DNA of 64,000 bases. Origin: Saccharicrinis sp963667815 (GTDB lineage Bacteria > Bacteroidota > Bacteroidia > Bacteroidales > Marinilabiliaceae). The notes under the pieces were generated by a model that was not told where the DNA came from, searched no databases, and saw only the letters and a program-made list of their open reading frames with translations. Position numbers and translations under genes: made by a program. Of the stretch, positions 1 to 10,252 are shown in pieces; within the stretch, counting starts at the first letter, position 1; each line of letters opens with the position of its first letter. The stretch lies in the NCBI GenBank assembly GCA_963667815.1, contig OY764021.1; one strand, written 5' to 3'.

Positions 1-781
1 CTACATTATCGGTAAGCCACCCACATTTTGTGCCCATAGTTTCTTTTGCACTGATTACCGTTGTTTCGTAAGGACCATAGGGTTTATCGGCACGGGCGCA
101 TTGCATACGCCCGCAAGGCGCATAGTTGGCACTGATGATGTAATACTTCCCTTTGATTTTGTAGATATGATGGCCTTCGCCCATGTTATTACCAGCAGGA
201 ATAATCACTTTTTCTGTTCCTTCTACAACGCCACTCATATCGGGCTTTAATTCCACCATTCGAACTTCGTTGTAGTTATACACTGCATAAATTTTCCCGT
301 CATCGTCGAAAAGTACGGACAAATCGTAAATCTTTGATTTCATTGGCTTTTGTGTCCACGGTCCTTTCGGATCCTTCGCCATGAAAACCTGCATTCCATG
401 ATTGTTCACATTGGTGAAAATATAGAACATGCCATTTTGGTAACGGATACAGGGAGCCCAAACCCCTTGACCATAGGCTTCTTTCCCATCCTGAAGGTTA
501 AACTCAGGCCCTAACGACAAAGAATCAAGGGCATAACTCAGGAAAGTCCAGTTCACTAAGTCTTTTGAATGTAAAACAACCAAACCAGGCATGGAATGCA
601 TGGTGGTGCCAGCAAGGTAAAAATCCTCTCCAACCCGGATAATATCGGGGTCGGAAAACTCATCGTAAAAAAGTGGATTAGTATAAGTACCGTTCCCATT
701 ATCGGCTGTCCACGATTGGCTATATGAGTTGAAACTCATCAGGCAAATCGCTGCAAAAAAAAGTAGCTTCAAAAATTTCAT
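1..781 (-). CDS. GH43 family glycosidase (C-terminus cut by window edge)
   Basis: The frame is open from an ATG at 779-781 to base 1, giving about 260 residues of an unfinished protein. It starts with a Sec signal peptide (hydrophobic MKFLKLLFFAAICLM, then SYSQS). A five-bladed GH43 fold follows. The probable catalytic base Asp44 lies in FSDPDIIRVGEDFYLAG, with VWAPCIRYQNGMFYIF blade motifs, and the probable acid is the Glu in NMGEGHHIYKIKGKYY. The spacing and the EGHHIYK motif recall GH43 alpha-arabinofuranosidase/beta-xylosidase subfamilies that carry a C-terminal beta-sandwich, but that part lies outside the window. It is the last visible gene of the minus-strand xylan series, 445 bp beyond the broken esterase. 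The family is seen clearly. The exact substrate is inferred from neighbours. Confidence 0.85.
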   Translation of the reverse strand, partial: MKFLKLLFFAAICLMSFNSYSQSWTADNGNGTYTNPLFYDEFSDPDIIRVGEDFYLAGTTMHSMPGLVVLHSKDLVNWTFLSYALDSLSLGPEFNLQDGKEAYGQGVWAPCIRYQNGMFYIFTNVNNHGMQVFMAKDPKGPWTQKPMKSKIYDLSVLFDDDGKIYAVYNYNEVRMVELKPDMSGVVEGTEKVIIPAGNNMGEGHHIYKIKGKYYIISANYAPCGRMQCARADKPYGPYETTVISAKETMGTKCGWLTDNV

Positions 782-1226
782 TTTTTTAATATGTCTTTTA
801 AATTTTTATCTAATCAATCTTAAACACCACCGAAGTGGCAACAATGACATTAAAGCTGTTTAACTTCATAAGTAAAATATTTTAATAAAAATACTCCCTA
901 CAATAGTTTAAATATCAACTAGAGTACAGCGGGCTAATGTATGTGTATAAATGAAGATTGTATTTTGGTTTAAGATATTTCGTTTCTAATATCAAACAAA
1001 ACATCATTAAATAATACATTATAACAGCTAAAAAGATTTATCAAGAAATAGCCCCACTGCTAGGTTATTAGCTAAAATTGCCCATCACCTTAGGATACTT
1101 ATTTGGCTCCTCAACTTTTCAGAGATTTAATTTAAGCATATGCATACAATAACTCACCTAAGTCAAAACATATAAACTTAATGCCATAACAATCACTAAG
1201 AAATAATTACTAAAGTATTTCTCCAC
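782..1226. other. Intergenic region without recognisable gene
   Basis: This AT-rich 445-bp spacer lies between the GH43 gene and the 3' end of the decayed esterase. I see no open frame of note, no strong hairpin and no copy of the 90-bp leader repeat. It presumably holds the promoter of the partial GH43 gene. Confidence 0.4.
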
Positions 1227-2211
1227 CTACTTAAAAAGATGCTGGACATATTGATGCAAACACCTACGCCAGATGAGCCATTCATGGGCAGTGCCTTCTG
1301 ACTCGTAAAAAACATACCTGTTTTTTTGCTTGTCCAGCATTTTGCAAAATGCCCCAACAGAGCCGGGAAATGGTTCGAATTCTACAGTCCCTAACCCTAG
1401 CCATAAAACTTTTAGTTGTTTGTTTAAAGTTTTCGAGTCGTTATATTTTCCATCCAGGAATACCGCAGGATTTATTTCCTCTATACTAGGATAATTTGAA
1501 GTCCCACTAAAACCGCCATAATAGGCAAACTTATCTAAATGATTCATTACTACAACCATCTCCTTAGCCTTTTTATCAGCAATCAGGTTATCGAGTATCA
1601 GATTGGCTTTGCCTTGAGATGGCCAACCCGTTTCATCTTCGAAACTTCCATGCTGAAGATATAAAACAGGATAACGCTTTTGAGCATCCTTTTCGTAACC
1701 GGGGGGCGTATAAACAAAACAGCGACGCCAATCCTGTGTAATTTCAGAGAAATAATTCATTTCACTCACCAAGCCATGGATAACATCTTTCAATACGTAA
1801 ATATCCCTGTCAACAGCAGGCACTTCAATAGCACTTCCCCAACGGCCGGCACCGTAAAAGTACTTAGTGCCCGGGTCAGGAACTGATGCCCCATCAATAT
1901 TTAACTGATAATAAGGAAACCCTTCGGCCTGAGGGGCAGACTCCCCTGTCCAAAGACCATTGTTGTTCTTTTTTTAGGTAATACTTTACCCCACCAATAT
2001 CTAACTGCACCATTTTGGTCTCGGGTGCAGCAACCTGAACCCTGACACACCCCTGGGAATTGACCATTGGGGATTGCTTGCCCGGTTGGTTTACCTCACT
2101 TGGTTTAAAATCTTCGATAACATTGTTGGTTTGTGCCTGAACAATTGCTGTATTGAAAGTCAATAGGCTACAACAAATCAGGATTAAACCATTGATTTTT
2201 GTCTTTTGCAT
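1227..2211 (-). pseudogene. Decayed CE1-like esterase (frameshift and loss of nucleophile region)
   Basis: Two overlapping frames are together homologous to the intact esterase at 18264-19421. The N-terminal part begins at the ATG at 2209-2211 with a signal peptide (MQKTKINGLILICCSLL...VQAQ) and shares IEDFKPS, NQPGKQ and PMVNSQG with the paralogue. At the seven-base A run (plus-strand T run at 1969-1975) the frame shifts by one. The other frame then continues NNGLWTGESAPQAEGF and VYTPPGYEK, ..LYLQHGSFEDET, to the end. A second lesion is an in-frame loss of roughly 60-70 residues between the oxyanion-hole segment and the C-terminus. It removes the GLSMGG nucleophile elbow seen in the paralogue, so even a repaired frame would lack the catalytic serine. 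The C-terminal His region survives as GTAHEWLIWRR. It lies 10 bp after the GH31 gene and was presumably co-transcribed with it. Confidence 0.88.
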
Positions 2212-2221
2212 GATAAATAGA

Positions 2222-4831
2222 TTAGAATTTAACCACTTGTTGGGTTCCATCATACATCACCTCTTTATCGGCTTGTGATACCTCGGTGCCAATTCCATTC
2301 TCCTCAGAAACGATAACTACTCTAAATTTGCGTTTATTAAGCATGCCCGGGTATTCGCCTTTTCGCTTGCCAACAATCAATTTTTGGATGGCATCGTCCC
2401 AATGAAATTGGATAGTTGAATAACTTCCGGATTCGTAATTGTAATGATCGCCTTCATCTTCGTACAGAGTAAAAGAGCCATCGGCACCTTTATAAATGCG
2501 AATCTCTAAATTATCGTATGTCTTTTCTGAAGCATATTGCACTTTAGGGCCTATTGGAACAACAGAACCGGCTTTAACAAACACAGGGATTTCATCCAAT
2601 GGGACATCAACTGTAATTTGCTGTCCGCCATCGTATTGCTTGCCATTTTTAAAATGATACCAACTTGCAGATTTTGGCAAATATACTTCTCGGCTTGATG
2701 CCCCTGCTTCGGTTATTGGCGCTACTAAAAAGGATTTTCCGAACATGTATTCATATGGCTGGGCTACAGCTTGCGCATCGTCCCTGAAATCCATTACCAA
2801 TGCCCTCATTATGGTAGATGCATTATTGGTTACCTGCCACGCTTCTGAATAAATATATGGCATTAACGCATAACGCAGGTTCAACATTTTGCGCATGTTT
2901 TCTTCAACCTCAGCTCCGTATTTCCAAGGCTCTGTTTCAGACTGGTAACCGTGCATACGGAATATTGGATTAAATACCCCCCACTGAAACCAACGTGTTA
3001 GCAGTTCTTGGAAATTTTTATCGGTGTATTGTGCACCTCCCGGGCGGAAGAAACCACCTATATCGGTTGTCCAATAAGGCATACCGGTTATCGTATAATT
3101 TAAACCAGCTACAATCTGACGTTTGTAGGTATCCCAAGTACCGCCAATATCGCCCGACCAATTGATGATGCCATACCGCTGCTGTCCAAGAAATGCAGAA
3201 CGGGTTAGAATACAAACCCTCTTATCGGAAGTGGTTACCCGTTGCCCTTCGTACACGGCTTTGCTCACCATCAACGGATATGTCAATCGGTAAAAATCGC
3301 CGGGGCCGGCATATGTCATTTCGCCTGTTAAAGCATCATTTTCAGGCTCAACAGCATCCATCCACCACGAATCCACGCCATAATCGAACATGTTGTCTTT
3401 TAATGTATTCCAATATTCTTTTCTTGTTTCGGGGTTAAAATAATCCAACCATTTGGTACCTGCTATAAACCTCTCGTTTGCCACATACTCTTTGCCTATT
3501 TCAGAATTCTTATCGGGATTAGACCAGATGGAAATATTAAAATGGGCATTCAAATCGTGAAGCTCTTTGATAAACTTTGAAGGGTTTGGATAATTGGTTT
3601 CATCAAACTGAGGTACACCCCATCCCCTGCTTCCCCAATATTGCCAATCCTGCACGATTACATCCATTGGCAATTCTCTTTTTCGGAACTCTTTTACTGT
3701 TTCAACCAGATGCTTGCTTGAAACATAGCGTTCGCGACACTGCCAAAAGCCATAAGCCCATTTCGGGAACAATGGCGCATTGCCGGAAAGATTACGATAG
3801 GTGCCAACCACTTTATCAGCCTCGGGGCCATAAAACACCACATAATCCAACATTTTTGTATGAGGAGAACGAAATGTGGTACTATTTTCTTTAAGCTTCC
3901 AGCTCAACTGAGGATTATTATCGGATTTACACACCACCTCTACTTTGTGTTCGCCGGCTTTTAATGGCACAAGGGCACTAATAGTAGGCGGCAACCATAT
4001 ATTGCTTTGGCCGATACATGCCTCTCCGTCGATGACTACAAAATGACGGTTGCCCATATCACCTAAATCCAAAAACAGCGAATATTCTCCATCGGCAGGA
4101 ACGGTGAATTTTCCTTTGTAGAGAGATTGGTTTTGCGATACTTTTTGAGTACCGGCAGTTGTGGTTACTTCGGCCAACTCTTCGTTTTCATTGTTTTGTT
4201 GTTGCTTTTCCAACGTAATGGCATTATCAGCCGGGTTAAAATCGGTTAATCCATATTGATGCCACATTAAACCATAACCTTTGCTTGAATAAATAAAAGG
4301 CAGGGCTAATTGCGAATTCTCCTGTGTTAAACGGCGGCTGATGCCTTTCAGGTTGTAATGGCCATCCTGAAATTGCCCCAACCCGAAAATAGACTCATCT
4401 TCGGGCGAGTCGAAACCCTGTTGGGCCATGTAACATTTTTCGCCCAAAACAGAATCAGGCAACAGCTTACGGGAACCTTGCTTCTCATTAAGAAAGATAT
4501 TTCCTTCTGAATCGGCAAAAGAGAGGATGCCTGTCTTTTTGTTGATACTAACAAGGATATTCTTTCCTTTCACCTCAATTTCCGACGATGTTTCAGAAAC
4601 TTCGAAAGGAGGTGTTTCCACTTTATTGGTTAAAACCAGTTCTGGTAAACTGCCAAGCGAATCCTTCATATATTTTACCCGCACCGCATTATCGGCAATA
4701 GGATAAATGGCTAATGTGCCTTCTTTAAGGGAAACTGCAATACCATCATCAAGTTGCTTATACTCAACAATTGCATTATTGCTACATGAAGCCAGTAGTA
4801 TACTAAAGGCTATATAGATAAAGTATTTCAT
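2222..4831 (-). CDS. GH31 glycosidase, probable alpha-xylosidase, with PA14 insert
   Basis: This 869-residue lipoprotein (lipobox LASC, Cys16) releases alpha-linked terminal sugars, most likely xylose, at the cell surface or in the periplasm. An N-terminal beta-sandwich (about 25-345) is interrupted by a PA14-like insert (about 225-312, YKGKFTVPADGEYSLFLDLG). The TIM barrel occupies about 350-690. The nucleophile is Asp492 in DSWWMDAVEPE and the acid/base is Asp561 in INWSGDIGG. MDVIVQDWQYWG is the usual substrate-pocket motif. PA14-containing GH31 enzymes of this layout are known from Bacteroides xyloglucan loci as alpha-xylosidases. The C-terminal beta domains extend to the end. The stop lies 10 bp before the decayed esterase start. 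Family certain; specificity inferred. Confidence 0.92.
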   Translation of the reverse strand: MKYFIYIAFSILLASCSNNAIVEYKQLDDGIAVSLKEGTLAIYPIADNAVRVKYMKDSLGSLPELVLTNKVETPPFEVSETSSEIEVKGKNILVSINKKTGILSFADSEGNIFLNEKQGSRKLLPDSVLGEKCYMAQQGFDSPEDESIFGLGQFQDGHYNLKGISRRLTQENSQLALPFIYSSKGYGLMWHQYGLTDFNPADNAITLEKQQQNNENEELAEVTTTAGTQKVSQNQSLYKGKFTVPADGEYSLFLDLGDMGNRHFVVIDGEACIGQSNIWLPPTISALVPLKAGEHKVEVVCKSDNNPQLSWKLKENSTTFRSPHTKMLDYVVFYGPEADKVVGTYRNLSGNAPLFPKWAYGFWQCRERYVSSKHLVETVKEFRKRELPMDVIVQDWQYWGSRGWGVPQFDETNYPNPSKFIKELHDLNAHFNISIWSNPDKNSEIGKEYVANERFIAGTKWLDYFNPETRKEYWNTLKDNMFDYGVDSWWMDAVEPENDALTGEMTYAGPGDFYRLTYPLMVSKAVYEGQRVTTSDKRVCILTRSAFLGQQRYGIINWSGDIGGTWDTYKRQIVAGLNYTITGMPYWTTDIGGFFRPGGAQYTDKNFQELLTRWFQWGVFNPIFRMHGYQSETEPWKYGAEVEENMRKMLNLRYALMPYIYSEAWQVTNNASTIMRALVMDFRDDAQAVAQPYEYMFGKSFLVAPITEAGASSREVYLPKSASWYHFKNGKQYDGGQQITVDVPLDEIPVFVKAGSVVPIGPKVQYASEKTYDNLEIRIYKGADGSFTLYEDEGDHYNYESGSYSTIQFHWDDAIQKLIVGKRKGEYPGMLNKRKFRVVIVSEENGIGTEVSQADKEVMYDGTQQVVKF

Positions 4832-4949
4832 TCTAAAATTGCTTTCAAAGGATAAATGCCTATCGGGAGATAGGAAAGTTGCAAAATGAGTATGGCTCTA
4901 TACAATTAGAACCATATTCATTACCCATTTAATTCGCTAATGATTCTAA

Positions 4950-6326
4950 TTATTTACCAAACTCCCAGGCATCAAAATTGAACAGCTCACCGTCATTACC
5001 TTCAAATACAAAATATAAATCGTGAACGCCTTTAACCTTTTCCACTTTGGTAGTAAATGTTTTCCAGGTATCAGCACTTCCAGTATTTGCAATTTCGCAT
5101 ACACCAATTAACTGGCCATCTTTAGCACCTAAACGAATTTCAATCTTTCCTCCAGTTTTTGAAGCCGCTGTCGCTTCGATTTTTTTAGCACCTTTGGCAA
5201 AATCAACACTGCGCACTTTTATGTAATCGCCATTATTGATTTGTGATACATAAACACCACGTTTGCTATCTGAAGCCGTTTTTAATCCTTCGGACCAGGC
5301 AATAGTTTCTGCCTCGTTTCTTTTGAAAGGATTCAGGTTTTCCAAGCTTGTTTTTACCCCTTCGACTGTTGGAACAATTGATGGGATTGAACCGTCTGCA
5401 TTATATACAAATTGTTCCACACAAGTTGAACGCCTAAAACCGCCACCATTTGGCAAGGCTTCGTTATGATAGAAGAAATAGGAGTTTCCTTTATAATCAA
5501 TTATTCCGGAATGGTTGGTAAACGAAAGTTTTGGATAACGCTCCATTATTAAACCTTGGTATTTCCATGGCCCAGTTGGCGATGTTGAGGTTGAATACCC
5601 AATACTTTCAGGAACCCCATTGGCGGCATAAATAAGGTAATAAAGGTTGTTGCGCTTATAAAACCAAGGGCCTTCAACATACTTGGTTCCTGGAGTGCCA
5701 TCTTTCTTTACACTTTCGCCAAATGATTCTGCCGTCATTTCCACAGACACAACTCCATTGTCGCCAATGCTCTTGTCGTACGAAATCATATCTTCATTCA
5801 ATTTCACATACCAAATACTCGGATTGCCCCAATACATGTACGCCTGCCCATCGTCGTCGACAAAAACTGTAGGGTCAATATCTTGCCATAAGTGATCGCT
5901 ATCAATTAGTTGCTTGCCTAAAGGATCGATAAACGGGCCGTAAGGCGAATCGGCCACCAAAACACAAATACCTGTCCCGTGGATTGGGACATACAAATAA
6001 AACTTCCCATTGCGTTCGATACATTGAACAGCCCAAGCTCCATTTTTCTTATTTACCCATGGCAAGTCCTTTTCTAACGAAGCCACAGCACCATGATCCG
6101 TCCAGTTAACCATATCCGTTGTTGAATAACACCGCCAATCGTACATGGTAAAGAAATTAGCCTTTGTGCTATCCTCATCGTGCGATGTATAAACAAAAAC
6201 AGTATCGTTGTAAACCATTGGTGCCGGGTCGGCTGTAAAATAGGTTTGAACAATTGGGTTTTGCGCATAAGCAGAACCCGCAAAAAGTAAAACCATTAAG
6301 ATTAATAATGAAGCTTTTCTATACAT
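4950..6326 (-). CDS. Secreted GH43 glycosidase with C-terminal CBM6
   Basis: An arabinofuranosidase/xylosidase-type enzyme. The frame opens at 6347, but the Met seven codons in (6326) directly precedes a clean signal peptide, MYRKASLLILMVLLF..AYAQ, so I choose 6326. Numbered from 6347, the GH43 triad is Asp40 (FTADPAPMVYND), Asp158 (WQDIDPTVFVDDDGQ) and Glu225 (TKYVEGPWFYKR). From about residue 335 a CBM6-like beta-sandwich follows (FKRNEAETIAWSEG, NGDYIKVRSVDF, GVHDLYFVFEG, FDAWEF), which typically binds xylan chain ends. It is a close paralogue of the GH43-CBM6 gene at 10253-11638. Gene order GH31, this gene, GH43, GH115 points to arabinoxylan side-chain removal. Confidence 0.9.
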   Translation of the reverse strand: MYRKASLLILMVLLFAGSAYAQNPIVQTYFTADPAPMVYNDTVFVYTSHDEDSTKANFFTMYDWRCYSTTDMVNWTDHGAVASLEKDLPWVNKKNGAWAVQCIERNGKFYLYVPIHGTGICVLVADSPYGPFIDPLGKQLIDSDHLWQDIDPTVFVDDDGQAYMYWGNPSIWYVKLNEDMISYDKSIGDNGVVSVEMTAESFGESVKKDGTPGTKYVEGPWFYKRNNLYYLIYAANGVPESIGYSTSTSPTGPWKYQGLIMERYPKLSFTNHSGIIDYKGNSYFFYHNEALPNGGGFRRSTCVEQFVYNADGSIPSIVPTVEGVKTSLENLNPFKRNEAETIAWSEGLKTASDSKRGVYVSQINNGDYIKVRSVDFAKGAKKIEATAASKTGGKIEIRLGAKDGQLIGVCEIANTGSADTWKTFTTKVEKVKGVHDLYFVFEGNDGELFNFDAWEFGK

Positions 6327-6495
6327 ATTTGATTTTTTATATTTCATATTATTACATTTTCTTTACTAAAACTAAATTTATAACTGCGAGTCATACAGGC
6401 TCTGCTAGGAGTCATTCGTCTAATACTTCAATTCGTTTGTAATCCGCTTACTAAAGCGGAATATATTTTAGAATTAAACTTATTTATTATGATTT

Positions 6496-7620
6496 CTAAT
6501 ATTCTATGACCTGTTCTGTCCATGTCGGTCCTTTAATATAGAACCTGCCATTTTCATAATAAACGGGTTCGTAGCCCATTTGCGGTGTCTTTTCCCAACC
6601 TCGAAGTTCAGAAAAATAGGGATAAGGGCGTTTTTCATAACCCATATAGTGACAGGAACTCCAGATATTACCATCGGGGCCAATGAACAAAGCATTATGA
6701 CCAGTTTCACAATAAGGGTCTTCTGTATCCTGAAATTTTAAATGGTCATATCCTCCCTCAATTGCAAGTTCCGGGCGATATCCCTTTTTTCTTGTACCGA
6801 AAATTGGTTCGTCCGACTCTAATTCCCATGGGCCAAGCGGATTTTTTGACTTTAGCAGGCCAACTTCATATCCGCGTGTCCAAGTTGAAAAGAACATAAA
6901 ATATGTCCCGTCTCTTTTTATCACAAAGGGGCCTTCGATGCCGCCAACCATCCATTCTGGCCAGCCAGGTTGTTTCTTATCCAGAAATTTTTCTGCAGGA
7001 GTTATGAGCTTACCAGCTTCCAAATCGATTTTTGCTTGAAACAAGCCATTGCCACTACAGTAAAAATACACCTGACCGTCTTCGTCTTCAAACAGAGTTG
7101 CATCGTTATTATACTGAGGAGTAAGCGGCCCGTTAACCAAATCGTAAGGGCCGGTAACTTCGTTTGATGAAAATAGCCAAACGCTGTGTGTGCTCATTCC
7201 TTTTGGGTCTTCTTTGGTAACTTTCCCACTGTTTACTGTAAGCCAATATTTCCCTTGAATGTAATGAATTTCAGGAGCCCAAAACCTACCGTTGTAAGGA
7301 CAATCTTCAGGCAATTTGCTGGCATCAATAAGCCATGAATGTTGTTTCCAATGAATGAGGTCATCGGAAACCAACAATCGAACACCCGGATTCGGACCAG
7401 TCCATACTGGGTTTGACGTTCCTGTACAATACCATTTGTCTCCAACTTTTATGATACAATGGTCGCGCATTGAAATAGCAGTATCCCTTGTGATGGGATT
7501 TGTATATCTGAACTCATGTGTTTTACCTTCTGTATTTTTTCCATTTCCGGACTGTTGGGCTAAACTGGTCATTGATATGCCCAAAAGGCCAACAAACAAG
7601 AGTGTTATTACTTTTCTCAT
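6496..7620 (-). CDS. Secreted GH43-like glycosidase
   Basis: 374 residues with a Sec signal peptide (MRKVITLLFVGLLGISMTSLAQ). One five-bladed propeller of the GH43/GH117 clan fills the rest. The probable base is Asp53 in SMRDHCIIKVGDKWYCTG. The probable second Asp is in QYNNDATLFEDEDGQ, and the probable acid Glu is in GGIEGPFVIKRDG. Blade motifs FWAPEIHYIQGKYWL and YFMFFSTWTRGYEVG are clear. It has no accessory binding module. It lies 27 bp downstream of the GH115 stop and was probably translated from the same message. Its subfamily cannot be assigned by eye, so the substrate (arabinose or xylose linkages) rests on context. Confidence 0.85.
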   Translation of the reverse strand: MRKVITLLFVGLLGISMTSLAQQSGNGKNTEGKTHEFRYTNPITRDTAISMRDHCIIKVGDKWYCTGTSNPVWTGPNPGVRLLVSDDLIHWKQHSWLIDASKLPEDCPYNGRFWAPEIHYIQGKYWLTVNSGKVTKEDPKGMSTHSVWLFSSNEVTGPYDLVNGPLTPQYNNDATLFEDEDGQVYFYCSGNGLFQAKIDLEAGKLITPAEKFLDKKQPGWPEWMVGGIEGPFVIKRDGTYFMFFSTWTRGYEVGLLKSKNPLGPWELESDEPIFGTRKKGYRPELAIEGGYDHLKFQDTEDPYCETGHNALFIGPDGNIWSSCHYMGYEKRPYPYFSELRGWEKTPQMGYEPVYYENGRFYIKGPTWTEQVIEY

Positions 7621-7647
7621 TTCTGTTATTTTTTGAGTAATCTATTA

Positions 7648-10227
7648 CTATCTGTTATAAGGGCTTTCCTGCATTTTTAAATATGTAGGTTCGTATCCTC
7701 CATTATCAACTACCACCTTATATATTACCATTCCCGGGTCCAAAGGACGAATGGTTAAATCATATATCCCATCTTTGTTTTCAGGGATTGAAAGGTAAGT
7801 TGATGATTCTATCATCCTGGCCGCAGCGGTAGGATACATTTTATTGTATTTGTTTTCCCAGTTTAGGTCGTGGTTAATATTCCAAATATTTTCTTTGCCA
7901 CCTTTAAATGACGCAGCAATGTTATGCCCTCCCTTTTTAAAAGGCAGTGTACTGTCAAAGAAAATCCACACCTTAATACTATCTGATTGTGGGCTTATAT
8001 TCATTTTATAGGTTATAGCTGCATTTTCAGTTTTCTCGGTGTAAGGCATTAAGGCAATCCCTGATAGTGTGCGCCCCAAACTTGGAATCACAGTCCATTT
8101 TGTGTTATTAGTATTATTGGCCTCAAAGAAATGTTCAGCTTCCATTACCACAACGTCGTTTTCTTCATTAAACACATAACCTCCTTGCTTTGCTTCATCA
8201 GGGGAGATGCGGGTAACCTTAGGCATAATATTACCTTCGCGAGGCTCATCCCACGAGGTATATCCAATATGGGTCTGGTCCATAATATGGTTCCATTTAC
8301 CACCGAAAACATTCTGATTATAATCCTTTGTGAATTCAGCATCCAATGCAAAACATTTTTCTACTCGGTCAGCCCAATAATTGGCTTTAATATCTTTTTC
8401 GGAAGCTAATTTCTTGTTCATCGCCAATGAATAATACATATCATAAAGATTGGCCATCGCCCGCACAGGATGAAGCACCAATTGCATATAGGTATCCCTG
8501 TATTGTTCAGGAAGTTTATAATACTGACGCATAGCCCTTGCTTCGAGCGCCAGATAGGCATCTTTCACAAGAAGAAACTCGCCACTTTTAAGGTTGTAAG
8601 TTCTATCATCGAGCATCTCTGCTGAGATGCGGCTTGCATATTTACAATACAGGCTAAGAATTTCAGCAGCATCTTCTGCTTCCTTTTCTCCAAACTTATC
8701 CTTACAAAAACTTATGGCATAATCATGCAAATTATCCTGATTGTAGGCGGTAGGGTTCCATGCCATGTGAAGAAAGAAATCCATAGGATATTCATTTGGT
8801 TTTAAATCGCCCACGTTCAATATCCAAACCTTATCGACACCATAGCTATAAGTTAACTGCAGTTGTTCCCACATGTGTGGTATTTGGGTCATATTCAGCC
8901 ATTGATAGGCTCTTGGCGCGCCATGCAAGTCGACATGGTAATAAATGCCATATCCACCGGGATGCGGCTTTTCTCCCAGTTCCGGTAGCCGACGAACATT
9001 ACCCCAGTTATCATCACAAAAAAGAACGGTCATATCTTCAGGTATTTTAATTCCCTGGTCATAATAATCCAATACCTCGCTGTACAATGCCCAAATCTGA
9101 GGTGTTTCTTTAGCAGGCAAGCCGGTCACTTTTTCGATAATGGCACGTTGGTCAGAAAATATCTTTTCCAGTAACCTGAAATTCTCTTCTGCACTGCCGG
9201 CATCCGTCATTGGAATATCGCCATCGCCTCGCATAGCCATTGTGATTACCTGTTCGTAGTTTTTATTACGTTCCAAACCATCTTCCCAGAATGCTTTCAA
9301 TCCTTCTTCATTTGTTCTGTAATTCCATTCACCGTTACCATACTCATTTCGGTGATTGCCCCATTCTTTCTGTGAACGCATCATGGGTTCGTGATGTGAT
9401 GTTCCCATAACAATGCCATATTCATCAGCAAGGCGTGGATTCTCAGGGTCGTCCTCATTAAAAGCATTCCCCCACATGGCTGGCCAAAGGTAGTTTGCCC
9501 TTAAACGTAGCAGTAATTCGAACATATGAGTGTACATTTTGCTGTTTACACCACCAAATTTTTCTTTTGTCCATCCAGTGAAGCAGGGCGCTTCATCATT
9601 TATAAAAATACCACGGTATTTTACTTTTGGTTCGCCTGAAGCATAACGACCTGACTTGATATAAGCCGATGTGCGTTTTTTAGCCGGAACATCAGCCCAC
9701 CAATACCACGGCGATACGCCCAATTGCCTTGATAATTCATATATCCCGTAAATCGTTCCCCGCTTATCGCTCCCAACTATTACAAGACTGTTTTTGGTTT
9801 TTTTATTCGGATTCGGGATGGTGGTAATAACAAAACTTTCCCATTTGCCTTCAAGGTCTTTTACATTCAGTTTTTTTGAAGAAACCAGTTTGTCAATTTG
9901 CTTGTTTTTACCCAGCGTACCAATGATAATTTCATATTCAGAAGTTTTGTTTTCTGAAACAAGCAATGGTCTTTTACCGGTAACACTGTCAATGTCGTTC
10001 TGCAAATCGCGTATAGCACGTATTACTCCAGGGAAATCGGAATTATCGTAGTTGATTTCCGCAGCAGTTCCACTCATAGAAACAACAGGAAAGTCATTAT
10101 TTGTTAAAGGCTTTTCAATAACAAAATCCAGTTCGAATGGATTATAGGTTTGAACAATTGGTTTTTGAGCCGTTACCAAATTGATTACTAACACCAAAAA
10201 CAATAATAATAAAATTTGCTTTTTCAT
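7648..10227 (-). CDS. GH115 xylan alpha-1,2-glucuronidase
   Basis: This enzyme removes glucuronic acid or 4-O-methylglucuronic acid from the xylan backbone. The frame opens at 10263, but the Met at 10225-10227 starts a proper signal peptide (MKKQILLLLFLVLVINLVTAQ), so the mature product comes from an 859-codon gene. GH115 hallmarks run in order: the N-terminal domain with KRGTIYGIYELSRQLG and PWYWWADVP, and the catalytic barrel with KYRGIFINDEAPC, LRANYLWPAMWGNAF, GTSHHEPMMR and VLFCDDNWGN, YYHVDLHGAPR, and VWILNVGDLKP. A C-terminal beta-sandwich follows (VVMEAEHFFEAN to the end). Length matches the family (about 830-980). With the flanking GH43-CBM6 genes it is the strongest evidence for a glucuronoarabinoxylan target. 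Confidence 0.95.
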   Translation of the reverse strand: MKKQILLLLFLVLVINLVTAQKPIVQTYNPFELDFVIEKPLTNNDFPVVSMSGTAAEINYDNSDFPGVIRAIRDLQNDIDSVTGKRPLLVSENKTSEYEIIIGTLGKNKQIDKLVSSKKLNVKDLEGKWESFVITTIPNPNKKTKNSLVIVGSDKRGTIYGIYELSRQLGVSPWYWWADVPAKKRTSAYIKSGRYASGEPKVKYRGIFINDEAPCFTGWTKEKFGGVNSKMYTHMFELLLRLRANYLWPAMWGNAFNEDDPENPRLADEYGIVMGTSHHEPMMRSQKEWGNHRNEYGNGEWNYRTNEEGLKAFWEDGLERNKNYEQVITMAMRGDGDIPMTDAGSAEENFRLLEKIFSDQRAIIEKVTGLPAKETPQIWALYSEVLDYYDQGIKIPEDMTVLFCDDNWGNVRRLPELGEKPHPGGYGIYYHVDLHGAPRAYQWLNMTQIPHMWEQLQLTYSYGVDKVWILNVGDLKPNEYPMDFFLHMAWNPTAYNQDNLHDYAISFCKDKFGEKEAEDAAEILSLYCKYASRISAEMLDDRTYNLKSGEFLLVKDAYLALEARAMRQYYKLPEQYRDTYMQLVLHPVRAMANLYDMYYSLAMNKKLASEKDIKANYWADRVEKCFALDAEFTKDYNQNVFGGKWNHIMDQTHIGYTSWDEPREGNIMPKVTRISPDEAKQGGYVFNEENDVVVMEAEHFFEANNTNNTKWTVIPSLGRTLSGIALMPYTEKTENAAITYKMNISPQSDSIKVWIFFDSTLPFKKGGHNIAASFKGGKENIWNINHDLNWENKYNKMYPTAAARMIESSTYLSIPENKDGIYDLTIRPLDPGMVIYKVVVDNGGYEPTYLKMQESPYNR

Positions 10228-10252
10228 AATTATGCTTAAAAAATTTAACTTA

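Noticed and set aside
3577..3894. Plus-strand open frames of 60-150 codons inside the large minus-strand enzyme genes (also at 11955, 14891, 20496 and others)
   Set aside because: They lie opposite well-supported genes with clear catalytic motifs and show no domain features. They are shadows of the real genes.
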